A stretch of DNA of 64,000 nt from Agelas oroides (GCA_949130485.1 OX422204.1:5146015-5210014); one strand, 5' to 3'. Positions 1-12,530 are shown, numbered from the stretch's first letter. The notes: generated by a model not told the origin, from the sequence alone. Translations and numbers: made by a program.

Positions 1-3000
1 GCTGCCTGCCATCTGTGATGTCAACACGCACAGTAGTTCAAGTTAATATCTGTATATCAATGGAGAGAAGCTCTATTAGCTATGGAAGACCCTATGCCAC
101 TGTCCAGCTTCATACAGAAGAGCAGAGTTTTCTCTTCTCTGTGTACCTCAGGGATGACCTCTCTCCAACACAGCCTATTGATGACTTTTCACCAGCTTTT
201 CCTTTTCAAATGCTGATTGAGAGTAACCTTTTGAAGGAAATCCTCCACATGTCTCTCCATCCTCTAGAGATCTTCAGTATCTCTCATTTGCTTAGAGATG
301 CTACAAAAGCACACTTCACACTGGCTGATATGTTTAGCATTTCATGCAGCCCTAATGACCGGTGAGCACCTTGTAGGAACTTCTTCACTTTATTACATTA
401 ATTTTCAAATTATCATTGCTGCCTAGATTTTATTGCAAAATTATGCCAATGTTTTTTAATCTCTTTTGTAGCAAGTTGTGCTGGGAAGAAATTGTGGCAT
501 CCTTAAACTCAAATATATCTCAAGAAGTATTCTTCACCAGATGGACGCTGGAGCGAGTAATCTTGGTCTGTGAAGATAACCAGGAAGTATTTCAATTGTC
601 TTCGAGTGAAAATCTGCCTCAAGAATCCACTCCTCTTATACCTTCTTCCAAGTCTTGCTGCACCCTGTTTTGGGCTTACTTTCAGTTAACCTGTTTGCTG
701 TGGAAGAGGGTTTTGAATGGAAATAGTGGTCTATTGTTCCAGAAAATCACATATGTCACACATATCACTGCAAAGCTGTATGAACAGAGCCCATCACATG
801 TTCAGAAACACATTACCAATGCATTTTGTTCCAGTGCTCAGATTATCCTTTTGTGTGGTCAGATTGCGATAACTGCCATCAAAGGTACAAACTTGATTTC
901 CTTTTGAATTCTGCAGATGATAGATGACAATTTCTGTATACTCATCATGTCATGCAGGTGGGCTCCCTCTGAGCATCCAGGAGTCTGCAGTTGAGCTTCT
1001 ACTCCTTGCTCACAAATTTATTGCAATGGTAAAATCTGTCAGTGAACCAATGAAGTCCATTCTTGTGAGACATCTCTACCAAGAACTAGAAGAAGTAAAG
1101 CAAGATGATGTGCAGAAACTTACCAAGGTATCTAGTTACAGAGAGTGCATGAGTGAGCTATGAATTGCAGAATTGTTTTGCATTACAGATTAGTCCCACT
1201 GTTCTGTGTAGATGCTAAACATGCATGACAGATTGACTGAATTGCCCTGTCCTCTGACCTTGTTATTTGGGAGACTTGTTTAACTCATGATTAAGTGGTG
1301 TTGGTACTGTACTCTACTGCTCTGCATTGACATACACATGTATAATCAATTCTGAATGCATTAAATTGGATCGGCTAGCTGCATTCAAATTGTATTTCAT
1401 TACCCGAGACCCACATCAACTTCTCATATTGCAGGTGTCTGGTGTTGCACAGCAGTTGTTAGTGACAATGATGCTTAAGTCACACATCTGTGGTGCTAGT
1501 GATGCAGTTCCTATTCAAACCTTTCTGAACAGTCCTTTTACTGTCGTTTCCATCATGGCTAAAGCAGTGGCTGTCAGTTTACTGCAGTATTGTTCTCAAA
1601 CTGAAATAGTTTCCAATGTCACTGAAATTACTAACAAGGAAATTGACTTCCTTGCTATAATAGTCCACAACCTCACTGAAGATGATATGAAAAGAAGATA
1701 CCTTTTTCACCTCATTTTCCAAGCTCTAACACTACTGTGTTCTCAACCAGTGAATGCAAACCAACTTGCCAGTCACAGTATAATACCTGAGTTAGAGGCA
1801 CTGATGGAGTGTGCTGATGAACCAGAAGATTTGGACATTATTGCTAATGTGCTGTGGAAAATTGCTAATGGTGGTGAATTAGAAAGCACTACTGACAAAT
1901 TTGAAATGTTATCAGGTAAGTGTAATAGCTGCATGTACTTGCATGAGCTTATATGACTTGTGTGTTTGTTTGTACATGTAGGTGAAGAACCTCCTGAAAT
2001 GGACATCTGTCTTGATGTAGAGCAAGGACTTTGTGAGACAGCTGAAAGACTTCTGGTGATTATTCATGAATTCTGCAGTATCTACTTGGAGTGTGAGCAT
2101 GTCCATGAGTCCCACTCATGTACAGTCTCCTCAGCTTCACAACTGCTGTGTGAACTCCATGAAATTATGGACACAAAAGAGAAGGAAGAAGTAGCTCAGT
2201 TTGTGTCACATGATGCTTCCATTTTGGCAACACTGTCATTGGCAGTTTCAAGACATAGGAAATGTAAGCTGCAGTTATAATACCTCTTTTATCAAATAGT
2301 ATACCTCCTAAGATCTTACTGGGTAAAAGTATTACAGAGCTCAGCACCTGTGCCATTACTGTGTGCAATTCACCCTACTATTAAGTAGGGTGAATTGCCA
2401 TTTTGTGTATTTGGTATATGAACACCCAAGACAACTAGTAACCTGTGTGCAGGTAAAATTACATACCTTGTATCAGTGGCCCAAGGCCTCCAAGCAACTT
2501 CCAATACAGTAATGTCAAGCTTTGCACAGAGGCAGCGAAAGTTTAAGAGGCGTACTATTCAGTACCATGGTCCTCTGTCTCATTGTATTTTTCAACACAG
2601 CTAGGAGTGTTTCATCACAGTTGACAGTACGATCTTGTGTTATTGCACGTCACAAAGCACACATGGCAGCTGGCCACATCAGTATTCAATGCTTTGAAAA
2701 TCATGATTGGTATAATTAATAGCATGGTTTCGAGTGCAATTTGGGATTAATAGCACGAGTGAATGGCTATTAATTGCACGAGGCGAAACCGAGTGCAATT
2801 ATGCCAATCACGAGTGCTATTAATCCCAAATTGTATGAGAAAACATGCTATTGATTGCTAATCATAAACCTTGCCAAGTTGACAGGACACTATAATAAGT
2901 ATGAGCATGTATGAGATAGGCAAGTTTATAGTATACAAGTTTACAGTACACTGTATAGTTTACAGCAAATTGTTGTTACTTACAAGTTTACAAGTTTATA

Positions 3001-6000
3001 GCACATTAGATAGTTTACAGCAAATTGTTGGTACTTACAAGTTACTGACCAATCAGTGAGCTATTACACTTTTGCACTGTTTTTCAACCAATCAGAGAGC
3101 TATTACACTTTTTCACTGTTGATAGTCTGTTTTTCAACCAATCAGAGAGCTATTACACTTTTTCACTGTTGATAGTCTGTTTTTCAACCAATCAGAGAGC
3201 TATTACACTTTTTCACTGTTGATGGTCTGTTTTTCAACCAATCAGAGAGCTATTACACTTTTTGCACTGTTGTTCAGCCAATCAGTGAGCTATTACACTT
3301 TTTGCACTGTTTACATGTACAAGAAAAACACTATTTGGCATTTATTTCACTGTTGTTAATGGAGCTTAACTATGGACTGTGATATAGTCATATGATTATA
3401 ATGTAAATTCATGCACCAGTGAGAGTGGTATAGCTAGTGAAGATGTTATTGCACACCTACTTTTGGCTACTTGCTACATGAACTTTCTGTACTGGTATAG
3501 TTTGCCTCAATTGAGTCCCAAGATATGACCATCTTTGGATAACTACTGCATATAAACTACAATGCCACGTACAATTATCTGTCATTTTCTTTCTTTATGT
3601 ACTTGTATAGCATGGCTTCGTTGTTTCAATGGCATTCTTACAAGAGGTGCCATTGAGTCACTGTTTGTGACATGGACAGACTGTAGTAAAGTCTTCTGTC
3701 AAGCAGTAGCTGGATCTGGGATTCTGAGAGTCACTGCAAACAACCTCCACTGGGCTTTGGAACACGAAACACTAAACACTGTATGTTGACATAATTATGT
3801 ATCACAACAGAGTAACTAACATGTGCAATGATGTCAGAGAACATTGTGTTAGCAAGCAGAGATACAGATAGTCCTACAATAACCATTTCTTTGTGGTGCA
3901 TGGCGCATTTGAGGTTCACCTTTTTACTTCAGTAAAAGTGTGCCAAAAATTGTTATCATCATGGTACAGCGTAGACATGTTTGCAGACCTGCCCCACCCC
4001 TAGCTTTTTGATCACTTGCCATGCACACACAGAGGAGGACTGGTGAATCTTACTATGTAATTTGCACCGTTGATGTCACAAGCTGTCACATGTGTAAAGC
4101 CACATAGAGACCATAAATGTGCATGAAATAGTTAGCATCGGCCTGGTATAGTTTCTATTGGCTAGGGAATGATGCTAGCAATGACTTTATGCTTCAAACC
4201 TGAATATGGTTTAGGGTTTTTAGAGTTAAGATGTGCCTGGAGCTTGTCTCATTTTTGCATGTAGCTTCTCTGCAGCTACAGATATGAATAGACAGATATT
4301 TTCTGTGTGTAGAACCTGTGACATCATCTGTGTCATGGACTACATGGTAAGACTTGGAAGAAGGCTATGTATAACATGTCTGTACTGATATCCTTCATGT
4401 TCTGTTCTTGTGCAGTGTGACATTGTGTGTCTGCAGAATGAGGTGTTGATGATCTACAGTGTTGCTCGACATTATCCAAAGCAGGCTGCCTTTGAGCTGC
4501 AGCTGACTTGTTTGCAGCCATTACTAAACTGTTCATCACTACTTGTTCGAGTCATTTCCAAGTCAATTGTTGCCTTTCTTGCAGGCTATGTAGACATGTC
4601 AGATGTAGCAACCCTTTCTTTAACCAATGATGAGGTGAAATTCTTAGCTGATAGTTTTACTAGTTTCATAAACCATGGAGTTACTTGTGTATCAGCTGAT
4701 AGGCTCAAATTCTCTGTTGAAGAACTACTCTTCTCCCTTCAAAATCTCTCTTCCCTGCCTTGTGACAAAAGTTGCTGTGCCCTTCCTTGTTTACTTGATG
4801 CCCTGTTGGCACTCAGCTCATATGATGACAAGACCATTGCAACATCAGCTTTAGAAGTGCTATGGAACATAGGCATGGAACCAACAGTTGGTCTGGCTAT
4901 TCTCTGCCATGAAAATGTGGTTTGCACACTGCAGAAAATGTCTGTGTTTAACAGTGCTCTTGCAGACCTTGCAAGGAGTATACTGTGGATACTTGGCTAT
5001 GGAAATGCTGAAGGTAAGTGCCATGTAGCCCTTACCCTAGTCCTTAATGGTTTAACAGCACACTTACTATACAATCTTTTTTACAGATATCATTGGATGC
5101 TCTGAGTATGCAGTTGCTTGCTACAAATTTGGCAAGTATACTGAAGCCACTTCATGGTGTGATCACATATTACATATGGTTCCTACAATGCATCCCATAG
5201 TATCTAGAGTAAAATCCTGCAAAGGAAAAGCACTAGCTCAAATCTATCTCCAGAAGCAGCTTCAGCGGTTACAGAGAAGTGATCAAATGTCCATGCTGGG
5301 ACATGACGGCAACTCAGAATTTGCTGAGGCAATGATTCTAGATAACATTAGCAGTCATCCATTAGCCATAGACAATGAGCTTCTAATTCAGTTCTGTTTT
5401 GCTGACCTACAAAACTGGACAAGTCTATGTTCACAAGGAAAACAGGCCATCAAACTCCTAGGAGAAGTTTTAGATAGTGGTGAACTAGATGAACAAGGCT
5501 CTGAACTTTTGGACTGGGTGATGATGGATTACTACAGGGAAAGTGGTGCGGCCAATGATTGTAAACGATGCCTTCTTTGTTGTAACATTGGAGAACTGGT
5601 GCAATTTGCACCAAGATCCACAAAATTAGAAGTTGAAAGTTTGGCCAGTGAAAGTATTTTGAGTCTACATTCCTTCATGCACTTGGAGCGATCACAAGAT
5701 GTGTTCATGTTTTGTAAAGAGTGCGAGCTTGTTCTGTCCACGTACAGTGATGAACATGTACAATCCCTTTTAGATGCAACCAGTCGTACTCATGGTAAAA
5801 CAGTCACCTATGGAACAGTGTTTTACCTTCATCTCATAGCAAAGCTTGCTCGAAAATTGCCACTGGCTTACACTGGCTGTTGTAGTAATTGGAAAGACAT
5901 TTATAACACATTTGTTGCTTGCAGACAGATCTTGCTCTCTCATGACATCTACAATGGCACCATCTACTTCCCAAAGATCTATCTGTTCAATAACCATAAT

Positions 6001-7925
6001 AGTTGGTATGTCTTTACAAATTATAGCTCTGAGTTTTGCAGTTTTAGCTCTGCAAGGCATGTAACATCAATGGTTGCAAGCAAACAATTGTTGTGCAAGG
6101 GAGGAAACACACACCAATTCCAGTTCCTCATGACGCATACTGAAGGCTGCACCATTGTCGTGAAGTTTTGTTCTGAAAAGGAAGAAGGTGTCAAACTTCC
6201 TTTACAGTACCTAATTAACCCACTTGGTGGTAGTTATCCAATACCTCATGTAAGTGAACGATGGGAGGCTTTTCCACAGGAAGTGATACAATCTTTTCAC
6301 AACCTAGCATTAGCAGATGAGAGGAGGAACGTTTGCAAGGACATCTTCAGGTCAGAAGGAAGTGATCTTTCAAGTGCTCAAATGCTTTCTTCTAGATCAA
6401 CCAGATTTTGGATTCCCCAGAAATTGCTTCTTTCTTTCTTGCCAGAGGGGTTTTCTTTAGAGACAGACTCTGATGCAATCAGAAGTATCTCTCTGCCAGA
6501 TGGCCATAAGATTCTTTGTCACAGTCATGATCGAGACAATAACCTTACCATTTTCTTGGCATATGCTGCTGATTCCATTGGTCAGAAGAAGCAATTCTAC
6601 TTCATCTTCACTTGTAAAATTCATAACTACTTCATTGCTGCTGGAATGTTTCTGAGCGGGGTTGCCATAGAACTAATCCCATCATCTAACCCTATATTGT
6701 TTCCTTTGGGTGCCTCCTTGCCAGTGGCTGTGGTCCACCAACTCTTTCTACAGAAATTTCCCCCATCACTGCTCTTAAATTTCCTGAGGCTGATGCTTGT
6801 AAAACTGTATGGGAACTTCGGATTTGAAGCAGTGTCTACATATGAAGACATCACAAGGTGAGTTAGTGTACAGATTGCCTCATCCTCAGGTGCTTGTAAA
6901 AATGGGCCTGGGTACAAGACTAGTGTGCAAGTGATGTTGCACTTCCTTGTTTATATAAACAAGGAAAGCAACATCAACATCATATACACATGGTAATGAT
7001 AATTTTTTATTGTAGGAATGCAAACCTGGCAGTTTCTTTGGATAGGAAATGTTCTCCAGAAGGATGCTGGTACTGCCAGCATCGTTGTCACAGCTGCATG
7101 AAGCCAGCTTCTGTCGGGTACACTTGGAAGGATGGCGATAGCAGGAAGCTGTTCTATCACTGCTCAAACAGATGCTACCGCATGTATACAGGCAACATTC
7201 CAGAGTCAACTATACTCGATGTCAAGGTGGGAGAGATTCAGGATGTTCCAGTGTATGGTGCTCATCTTCTGCTGAGTGCTACAGTGCTCCTTGTAAATGG
7301 TCTCTCAAAGAACAGTGTTGTTAGCACGCAAGTAGCCATCTCATATGGCTCTACGGAAGTTCCTGAAGGTGTTGTTTATGTCATTACACGGGTGAAGAAA
7401 ATTGAGAATTCTGTTCCACCAATAGCACTGTTTATTCAACATGATCTAACTCCAGTCAAGAATGTATGGGAACTCCCTGTGCCTGAAGTTAAGCTTCTTT
7501 ATACCACTATGATGGAAGTAATGAGGGAGAAGGACATACTAAAGAAAAATCTCCAGCCTGTGTTCAATGCCTTTGGATGTGATGACTTGACCGGTTTTCT
7601 TGAACAGAAGTTTCCTTTCTTACATGTAAGCTTCATGGATGGAAGTGGTGTTATCTATCCCTGGCCACCTACCTGGTATGTTCATTTGTAATCCAGCTAC
7701 TTTCCACATCAATTTACATGAATGATTAAAGTGACAACTTGCATTCATAAGTTGGCATTCTTGTGAGTAGAAAATTAATGTAGTCACATTCTCAGATTAT
7801 GATTACGTCATATAACTTTTAGAATAGTAAGTTTACTTTCCTATAGTGGACAGAGTGAGACCGGTGCATACAGTCTGATGGGAAAGGGTGGTGATGGTGA
7901 TTCTGCTCCAAATGGGAGTACATAA
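1..7925 (+). CDS. 3' part of a large multi-exon gene: ARM/HEAT-like, TPR-like and Cys-rich protein, family unknown
   Basis: Ten exons join in one open frame: 3-361 (continues upstream of the window), 472-884, 958-1127, 1435-1915, 1982-2263, 3611-3780, 4416-5013, 5087-6857, 7016-7675 and 7847-7925. Each junction has GT donor and AG acceptor, the summed length divides by three, and the stop is TAA at 7923. The visible protein is about 1660 residues. Residues about 315-474 and 626-824 are helical, Leu-rich and ARM/HEAT-like; both hold the phrase type LW-(K/N)-I near their ends (NVLWKIANG, EVLWNIGME). Residues about 825-880 resemble a TPR hairpin (YKFGKYTEATSWCDHIL). Residues 1427-1468 are Cys-rich with C-x2-C-x21-C-x3-C, like a MYM/TRASH-type treble clef. 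The tail is Gly/Ser-rich. A scaffold or adaptor role is only inference. No catalytic motif was seen, and I do not recognise the family. Confidence 0.8.
2697..2868. mobile_element. Palindromic MITE in intron 5 of the ARM/TPR gene
   Basis: AATAGCATG at 2718 is answered by CATGCTATT ending at 2852. The inner arms are a perfect 20-bp inverted repeat: CAATTTGGGATTAATAGCAC on the left and its complement at about 2812-2832. Weaker symmetry continues outward to about 2697 and 2868. There is no coding capacity. The compact hairpin form is typical of a miniature inverted-repeat element. Confidence 0.65.
2928..3315. repeat. Tandem arrays in intron 5; 50-bp unit carrying a CCAAT box
   Basis: About 2930-3040 holds two copies of a roughly 60-bp unit containing TAGTTTACAGCAAATTGTTG. 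From about 3047 to 3315 a 50-bp unit repeats about five times. Each unit carries CCAATCAG followed by agagc or tgagc and then TATTACACTTTTT. AACCAATCAGAG matches the NF-Y CCAAT-box consensus. The array lies in the gene's longest intron (2264-3610). Confidence 0.8.
7016..7675 (+). CDS. Penultimate exon of the ARM/TPR gene with Cys-rich zinc-finger-like motif
   Basis: The exon is bounded by an acceptor at 7014-7015 (TTTATTGTAG) and a donor at 7676 (GTATGT). It starts in phase 2 and completes an AGG codon with the previous exon. It encodes CSPEGCWYCQHRCHSC, then 21 residues, then CSNRC, followed by YRMY and a compact C-terminal domain of about 170 residues. The Cys spacing fits a small treble-clef zinc finger of the MYM/FCS/TRASH kind. 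That assignment rests on spacing only. A disulphide-rich module is an alternative, but the protein shows no secretory context in this window. Confidence 0.7.
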
Positions 7926-9440
7926 TACTGAACTTTATACAGCTGCAATAGTTAGTGGATAAAGAATGTTTTTAGCTAGTAGATTTTAGAGTGAAGGTTT
8001 TTGTAAATACATGCACCATTTTTTGTGTTAACTTTTAGGTGGAATAGTTGTACTTTACTGGCCATGATGCCAAGACTTAGCACTCAAAAACACACCAGTA
8101 TGTTTTTGCTTTTTTAGGGTTTGTAATGAATTTCCATGCTACACAAATTATGAATTTTGTGGATGATTTCATAATTATTCAGTTCAGTTCTGATATGCAT
8201 ATTACCTCTACGGTGAAACAACTCTTCATTCTCAGTGCCATCATAGTAGAATTCAAATATATACTGTGTGGGAATGAATTGAGGAGGGAGAGGATTTGAA
8301 AGGGTTAACTTCTGAATCTATTCCTTGGATGTGCATCAATCCCTTTAAGTGCTGCATATTTTCCACATGTTCTGCAAGTTATATGTGACTGACTAGGCAT
8401 TGAAATTAATTATTTGTCTATTCTATGTGTGGATATGATAGTATCTCTCCTGGATGATAGTGTGTGTGATAGGTAAATCTCTACGGAGAATTCTCTCCAT
8501 TGATAACAATAGTTTCAGCTGTGAAATCTACTCTGTGACCTCTGACTTCCTCGCAAAGAGTACAAGCCATTAGAAGACTGTCTTTTGTTAGAGGCTGCTG
8601 TCATATCCAGATGCTGGTTCAGCAGGATTTCAGTACATATTGTGAGTGCTGCAGTACTCACTATTGCAGAGTGAATGCTTTGAGATTACTGTGAGAAGTG
8701 AACATTGTCTAGGGATACATACTATAGGGTATGCAGTAACAACATTTTGATTGTTACAAGCTAATTCTTCCTTGTCAGTAGCTGAACACTCAATGAGTTC
8801 ACTCCACACAGTCTGACACTGGACATGTCAGTGTTTCATATTACTTTCCCACAATCCACTGAGGGATGAGCAGTTGCCTTCAGGGAGAGTGGTGGTGTGG
8901 GTCAACTTCTTAGCTCACACTGGGCATTGAGTGCGTCTTACTTGTCAATGCTAAAGATGGTGGGATGTGCATGAAGCATGCGTGGCTGGCCTCCCCCACC
9001 GACTGCCTGGCTGGGCACCTTCTGCCTCCGGTTTAACCATATATATATCATGTAAAACGAAATATCAGTACAAGTAATGGTATTGTGTATATTATCATGG
9101 TGTACAGTAGTACGCCATATGTAGGGATCAGAAGAGGTACGACAGCATCACGTGATACCAGTGCAGCCCTCCCCCTTCATATACAAACTGCAATAGTAAA
9201 ATCATCAATCTGTTTGAGCACTGTTAAAGTGGGCTATCGTTTTGATATTTTGAGGAATGAAAGTGCATCGACCGACAAGTCAAGCGAACACCATGGCCTG
9301 CCCCTCATTTTTTTCCGGGGCCATCCCTACACAGAGGAGGTCCGACATGGTGACGTCACCACAGGGGGTTAAATGTGCAATCTAGCTGTCAAAGTGCACT
9401 CCCAAATGGGTAGTAGTAAAATCCGCCAACTATGATATGA
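7926..9440. other. Intergenic stretch after the ARM/TPR gene, no gene seen
   Basis: No convincing exon is seen on either strand. Open frames are short, and a short TA-rich run sits near 9040. A canonical AATAAA was not found just after the stop at 7925; ATAAAG near 7960 is a weak candidate for a polyadenylation signal. Confidence 0.4.
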
Positions 9441-9459
9441 ACCCTGCATCCTTTTCTGT

Positions 9460-9605
9460 TGACTAGGAAAGATGACCTGGTATGCTGTGATTCCTGTGAA
9501 GAATGGTATCGCCTTAAGTGCATCAATTTTATATCTATACCAAAATTAATAGTAAAGAACATTGGTTTTGTAGTGCATGTAACTTACTGTATCTATAGCT
9601 GTTTC
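9460..9605 (+). pseudogene. Broken PHD-finger fragment
   Basis: The segment encodes DDLVCCDSCEEWYRLKC, which matches the middle of a PHD finger (C-x2-C, then W-(x)-(H/R)-x2-C). The expected closing motif is present only in another frame: HWFCSACN at about 9562-9585 supplies the W-x-C-x2-C. A frameshift near 9560 therefore separates the two parts. No flanking exons were found. Some CR1-type LINE ORF1 proteins carry PHD-like fingers, as does the ORF1 at 31716-32687, so a retroelement remnant is plausible. A lost cellular gene is the alternative. Confidence 0.5.
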
Positions 9606-9739
9606 TTTTCCTTTTGCTTTTTGATAACATCAATTAATGTTTATGTTTATGAGCAACATAGATGTGTTGACTTTCACATTATTGATATAGTTAAGCACAG
9701 CCATAGCTATATAGCATAACAGGAACAAATTTATATATG

Positions 9740-9862
9740 TAGGGTCCCCAAATCTATGAAGGGTCCCCATATCTGTGGGAGTCCCCATATCTATGTAGAT
9801 TTAGGGAATTTATATAGTTATGGGGGATCTGGGGTCACCAAAATCAGGTGTCCCCATACTCA
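9740..9862. repeat. Short GGGTCCCCATATCT repeats
   Basis: GTCCCC followed by (A)ATATCT or close variants recurs about four times, with inverted forms (GGGGGATCTGGGG) nearby. No coding role is seen. Confidence 0.45.
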
Positions 9863-10044
9863 CATGACACCAGAACAGGACAGACTGAGCAGAATGAATG
9901 GAACGCAGCTCGGAGCAAGGGTACGACCCTGCTTTATGCTTTTTAATACCACAAAGTATTTGGTTACTAAATGGTATGACTGCTAATGTTTTTGTAGCAA
10001 CTTCAAACAAATCATGTTCAAACCAATGCCATACCTAGCATAGG

Positions 10045-10082
10045 GGCAGGGGGGCAGCTGCCTCCCCCCCCCCCCCCCCCCC
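10045..10082. repeat. Poly-C tract
   Basis: A near-uninterrupted run of about 20 C follows a G-rich stretch, so the segment can fold on itself (GGGGCAGGGGGG against CCCCCC). It looks like an expanded end of a hAT-type element, as at 34250 and 37215. Confidence 0.6.
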
Positions 10083-10474
10083 TCAGAGAACTTGACTTCA
10101 TTAATTCTGCACTTACTGGCTGTGTTACTGTTCGCTAGTCTCGCAAGCCAGACCCACCAACCTCATCGTGGATCGCTTGCATGGGTATTTGTTCCCCGTG
10201 CGCAATACTGAAAGTGATGTGTGGTTGATTAGGTCTAAGCTTTCTGGACAGTTGACTGCCAAGTGCTGACTGGGCAGTGGCTTAAAAATCCCGTACTATC
10301 ACACGACCAGTCAGCTATGTGTGCATGCGTTGTGCCGATGGAGATGGTTTCCAGTGTTCCAGTAGCTCAGCAAGCAATGATGATTATGGTGATGAGCCTT
10401 TTCCCAAGAAGTTCTGTGCTTCTCTGTATGCCTCAGAATGCACCAGAATGCACCTCAGAACACCTAAAATTACC

Positions 10475-10580
10475 AACATTTCCTGGGGGAGCAGACCCCC
10501 CTAGCGTGAAGGACTGCAGGGAGGCCATGTTCTCTAATTCACCTAACAACTCCCCCCCCCCCCCCCCCCCCCCCCCCCAA
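10475..10580. repeat. hAT-terminal fragment with poly-C tract
   Basis: TGGGGGAGCAGACCCCCCTAG at about 10486 matches the signature seen in copies near 26655 and 35495. It is followed by about 27 C at 10552-10578 and a short A-run. Confidence 0.5.
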
Positions 10581-11619
10581 GATAAAAAAAAGGTTGTATA
10601 TGGCCCTGCAAACACTTCCTTTTCTAACACTGCCATCATCAACAATGCAAGTAGCAATACTTGGGGCTGCAGGAATAGTCACAATTATGACAAGTAACTA
10701 TTCACTTGTGTACTGCATTCTAATTTTGCCATCATTATGTAATTAATAGGGATTTGACTGTTACAGTAACAGATTATTTTATTTCAGTGTTTTGGTATGA
10801 AATACTAGCTGGCCAAATTTTTGATGGAAAGGTAGTTTTCTCATTTAGTTACAGTTTCTAGCTACTTCCTTGCCTTTCATTGTGAAGATCACCATCCAAA
10901 TCTTCATCACTGGCTCCGCCTTCACTTACACCAGGAGGAAGTTAAGGAATTTTGACAAGTTTGTCTTCCTCTACGCCAGAAACACTGCACTTTGTATCAA
11001 CTCAGCTTTTTATTCAAACACCTTTAATCTGGTATTAAGCATGCAATGCCTAGGAGTATAGGTCTTTGCCAGCCTTTTAAAAACCTCTGCTGCACAGTAG
11101 CTATACACCTCTACTTTACAGTGCACAAGATTTTTCCTGCTGGAGCAGAGTCAAGAACTCGGTACATTGACAAATTGTACTAGGTACTCAACACCCCCCG
11201 AAAGTGGATCAAAGTTGAGGGTCATTAAACAACTCCACCCAGTCACACATGTGCAGTTTGCCAGTTTGAACCCTGCGCATGTACAGAGACTAAGTCCAAA
11301 AAAGGATGTGTCAGATGGAATTCGCAACCAGGTGGGGTGGGGGTGGGTATGCACGAGGCTGGGCAAATTTAATGCCCTCTTTCCAGTAGTGTGTCAAAAG
11401 AGGGCATATTTCGAGAGTTTTACTTGTTCTGTATACTAGAGTAACTGACAGTTCATGGTTTTCCAAGCGAGACCTTCACTGGCAATGAAAAACTCTTTGG
11501 GAATATTATGCTGTTCTTTCAATTGAAACATCCTATACATACAGATCAATGTTCTGTGTACTTGTATTTTTAGAAAAGTTTACATATTATTTTACATACC
11601 TACTATGCTTGTTAGAGGT

Positions 11620-11690
11620 AGTTACAGCCTCACAGTGCTTCATCTCTCGCGCCACTGTCACCCTGCTACCAGACCAGGTGGCAAAGACCT
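11620..11690 (+). pseudogene. Small fragment of the beta-helix gene family
   Basis: This segment encodes SQCFISRATVTLLP. It matches the SQCF-(x)-TVTML segment of the copies at 12300-12520 (+) and 33750-33790 (-). It is the third trace of this family in the window and is too short to be a gene. Confidence 0.4.
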
Positions 11691-12129
11691 GGGAGCAAGG
11701 ATGTCTTTAGAAAGTGTACCAGCACTGTCACATTAGAGTACCTTCATTGACATGTCATGCATAGTTAACCAGTGAATAATGATTGAGCTTCCAAGTAGCA
11801 TGATCATATCAGTAAGATTCTGTGGACCACAGAGCATAATCTTGGCAGCAAGACTGTACATATGGAGCACATAGTACAACTGTTCCAGCACGATTCCATC
11901 GGATTGATCAACATGAGTAGAAATAATTATGGAGGATTAGCTTGATCAATCAGATGGAATCAAGGATGCCTCCAATATCTCTAAGCTGATAGTTGAAAGA
12001 ACAATGATATCTTATGGTGTCAACTTGAGAGAAACTGCTGTATATTTATCAAGCAGTGCAGGGCTTGTGTACTATGTTGGCTAACTATGTATGACAGTGG
12101 TGCAAGAGATGAAGCACTGTGAAGCTCCA

Positions 12130-12530
12130 GAATGCTGAACACTGGGCAACTGAGATGTCACATGATACAAACTACAATGATTGCAAAATGTTTAGTTTGC
12201 TAGTTAGCTAGATATTGCATCTAAATAGTTATATGCTTTGAAAAGGTCACACAAAGTCTACAGTCAACTTTTATATGGAAGATTGTTCTGCTTCAAAAGA
12301 TGGTTTTATTCTACTGGCCTGTCATCATTGTCCTCAGCATTTCAGTTGCCAGTGAGTCACAAGTTGGTGCTAGTGGCTTCACAGCACGCACCATTGTCCC
12401 TTCATCCACACCTGATTGTTGGAGCCCATCATGTCTCACATGGTCACAGTGTCTGGCAGAGCCCTCACAGTGCTTCACCTCTCACACCACTGTCACCATG
12501 TTACGTGGGGAATACATCCTCCATCTTGAT
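12130..12530 (+). pseudogene. Truncated 5' end of a secreted beta-helix family gene
   Basis: The start at 12300 gives a hydrophobic signal peptide (MVLFYWPVIIVLSISVA), then a Ser/Thr-rich region with PDCWSPSCL and SQCL, and ends at a stop near 12531. It is clearly paralogous to the minus-strand copy at 33225-33946, and homology extends upstream of the start codon to about 12130. Homology stops after about 12520 (CCTCCAT), where the sister copy reads on into the beta-helix region. This copy is therefore a truncated 5' piece. It sits just past the last visible exon of the astacin gene and points the opposite way. Confidence 0.65.

Noticed and set aside
2165-2368. Minus-strand open frame over an exon of the ARM/TPR gene
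   Set aside because: It is a shadow of the coding exon and part of its intron.
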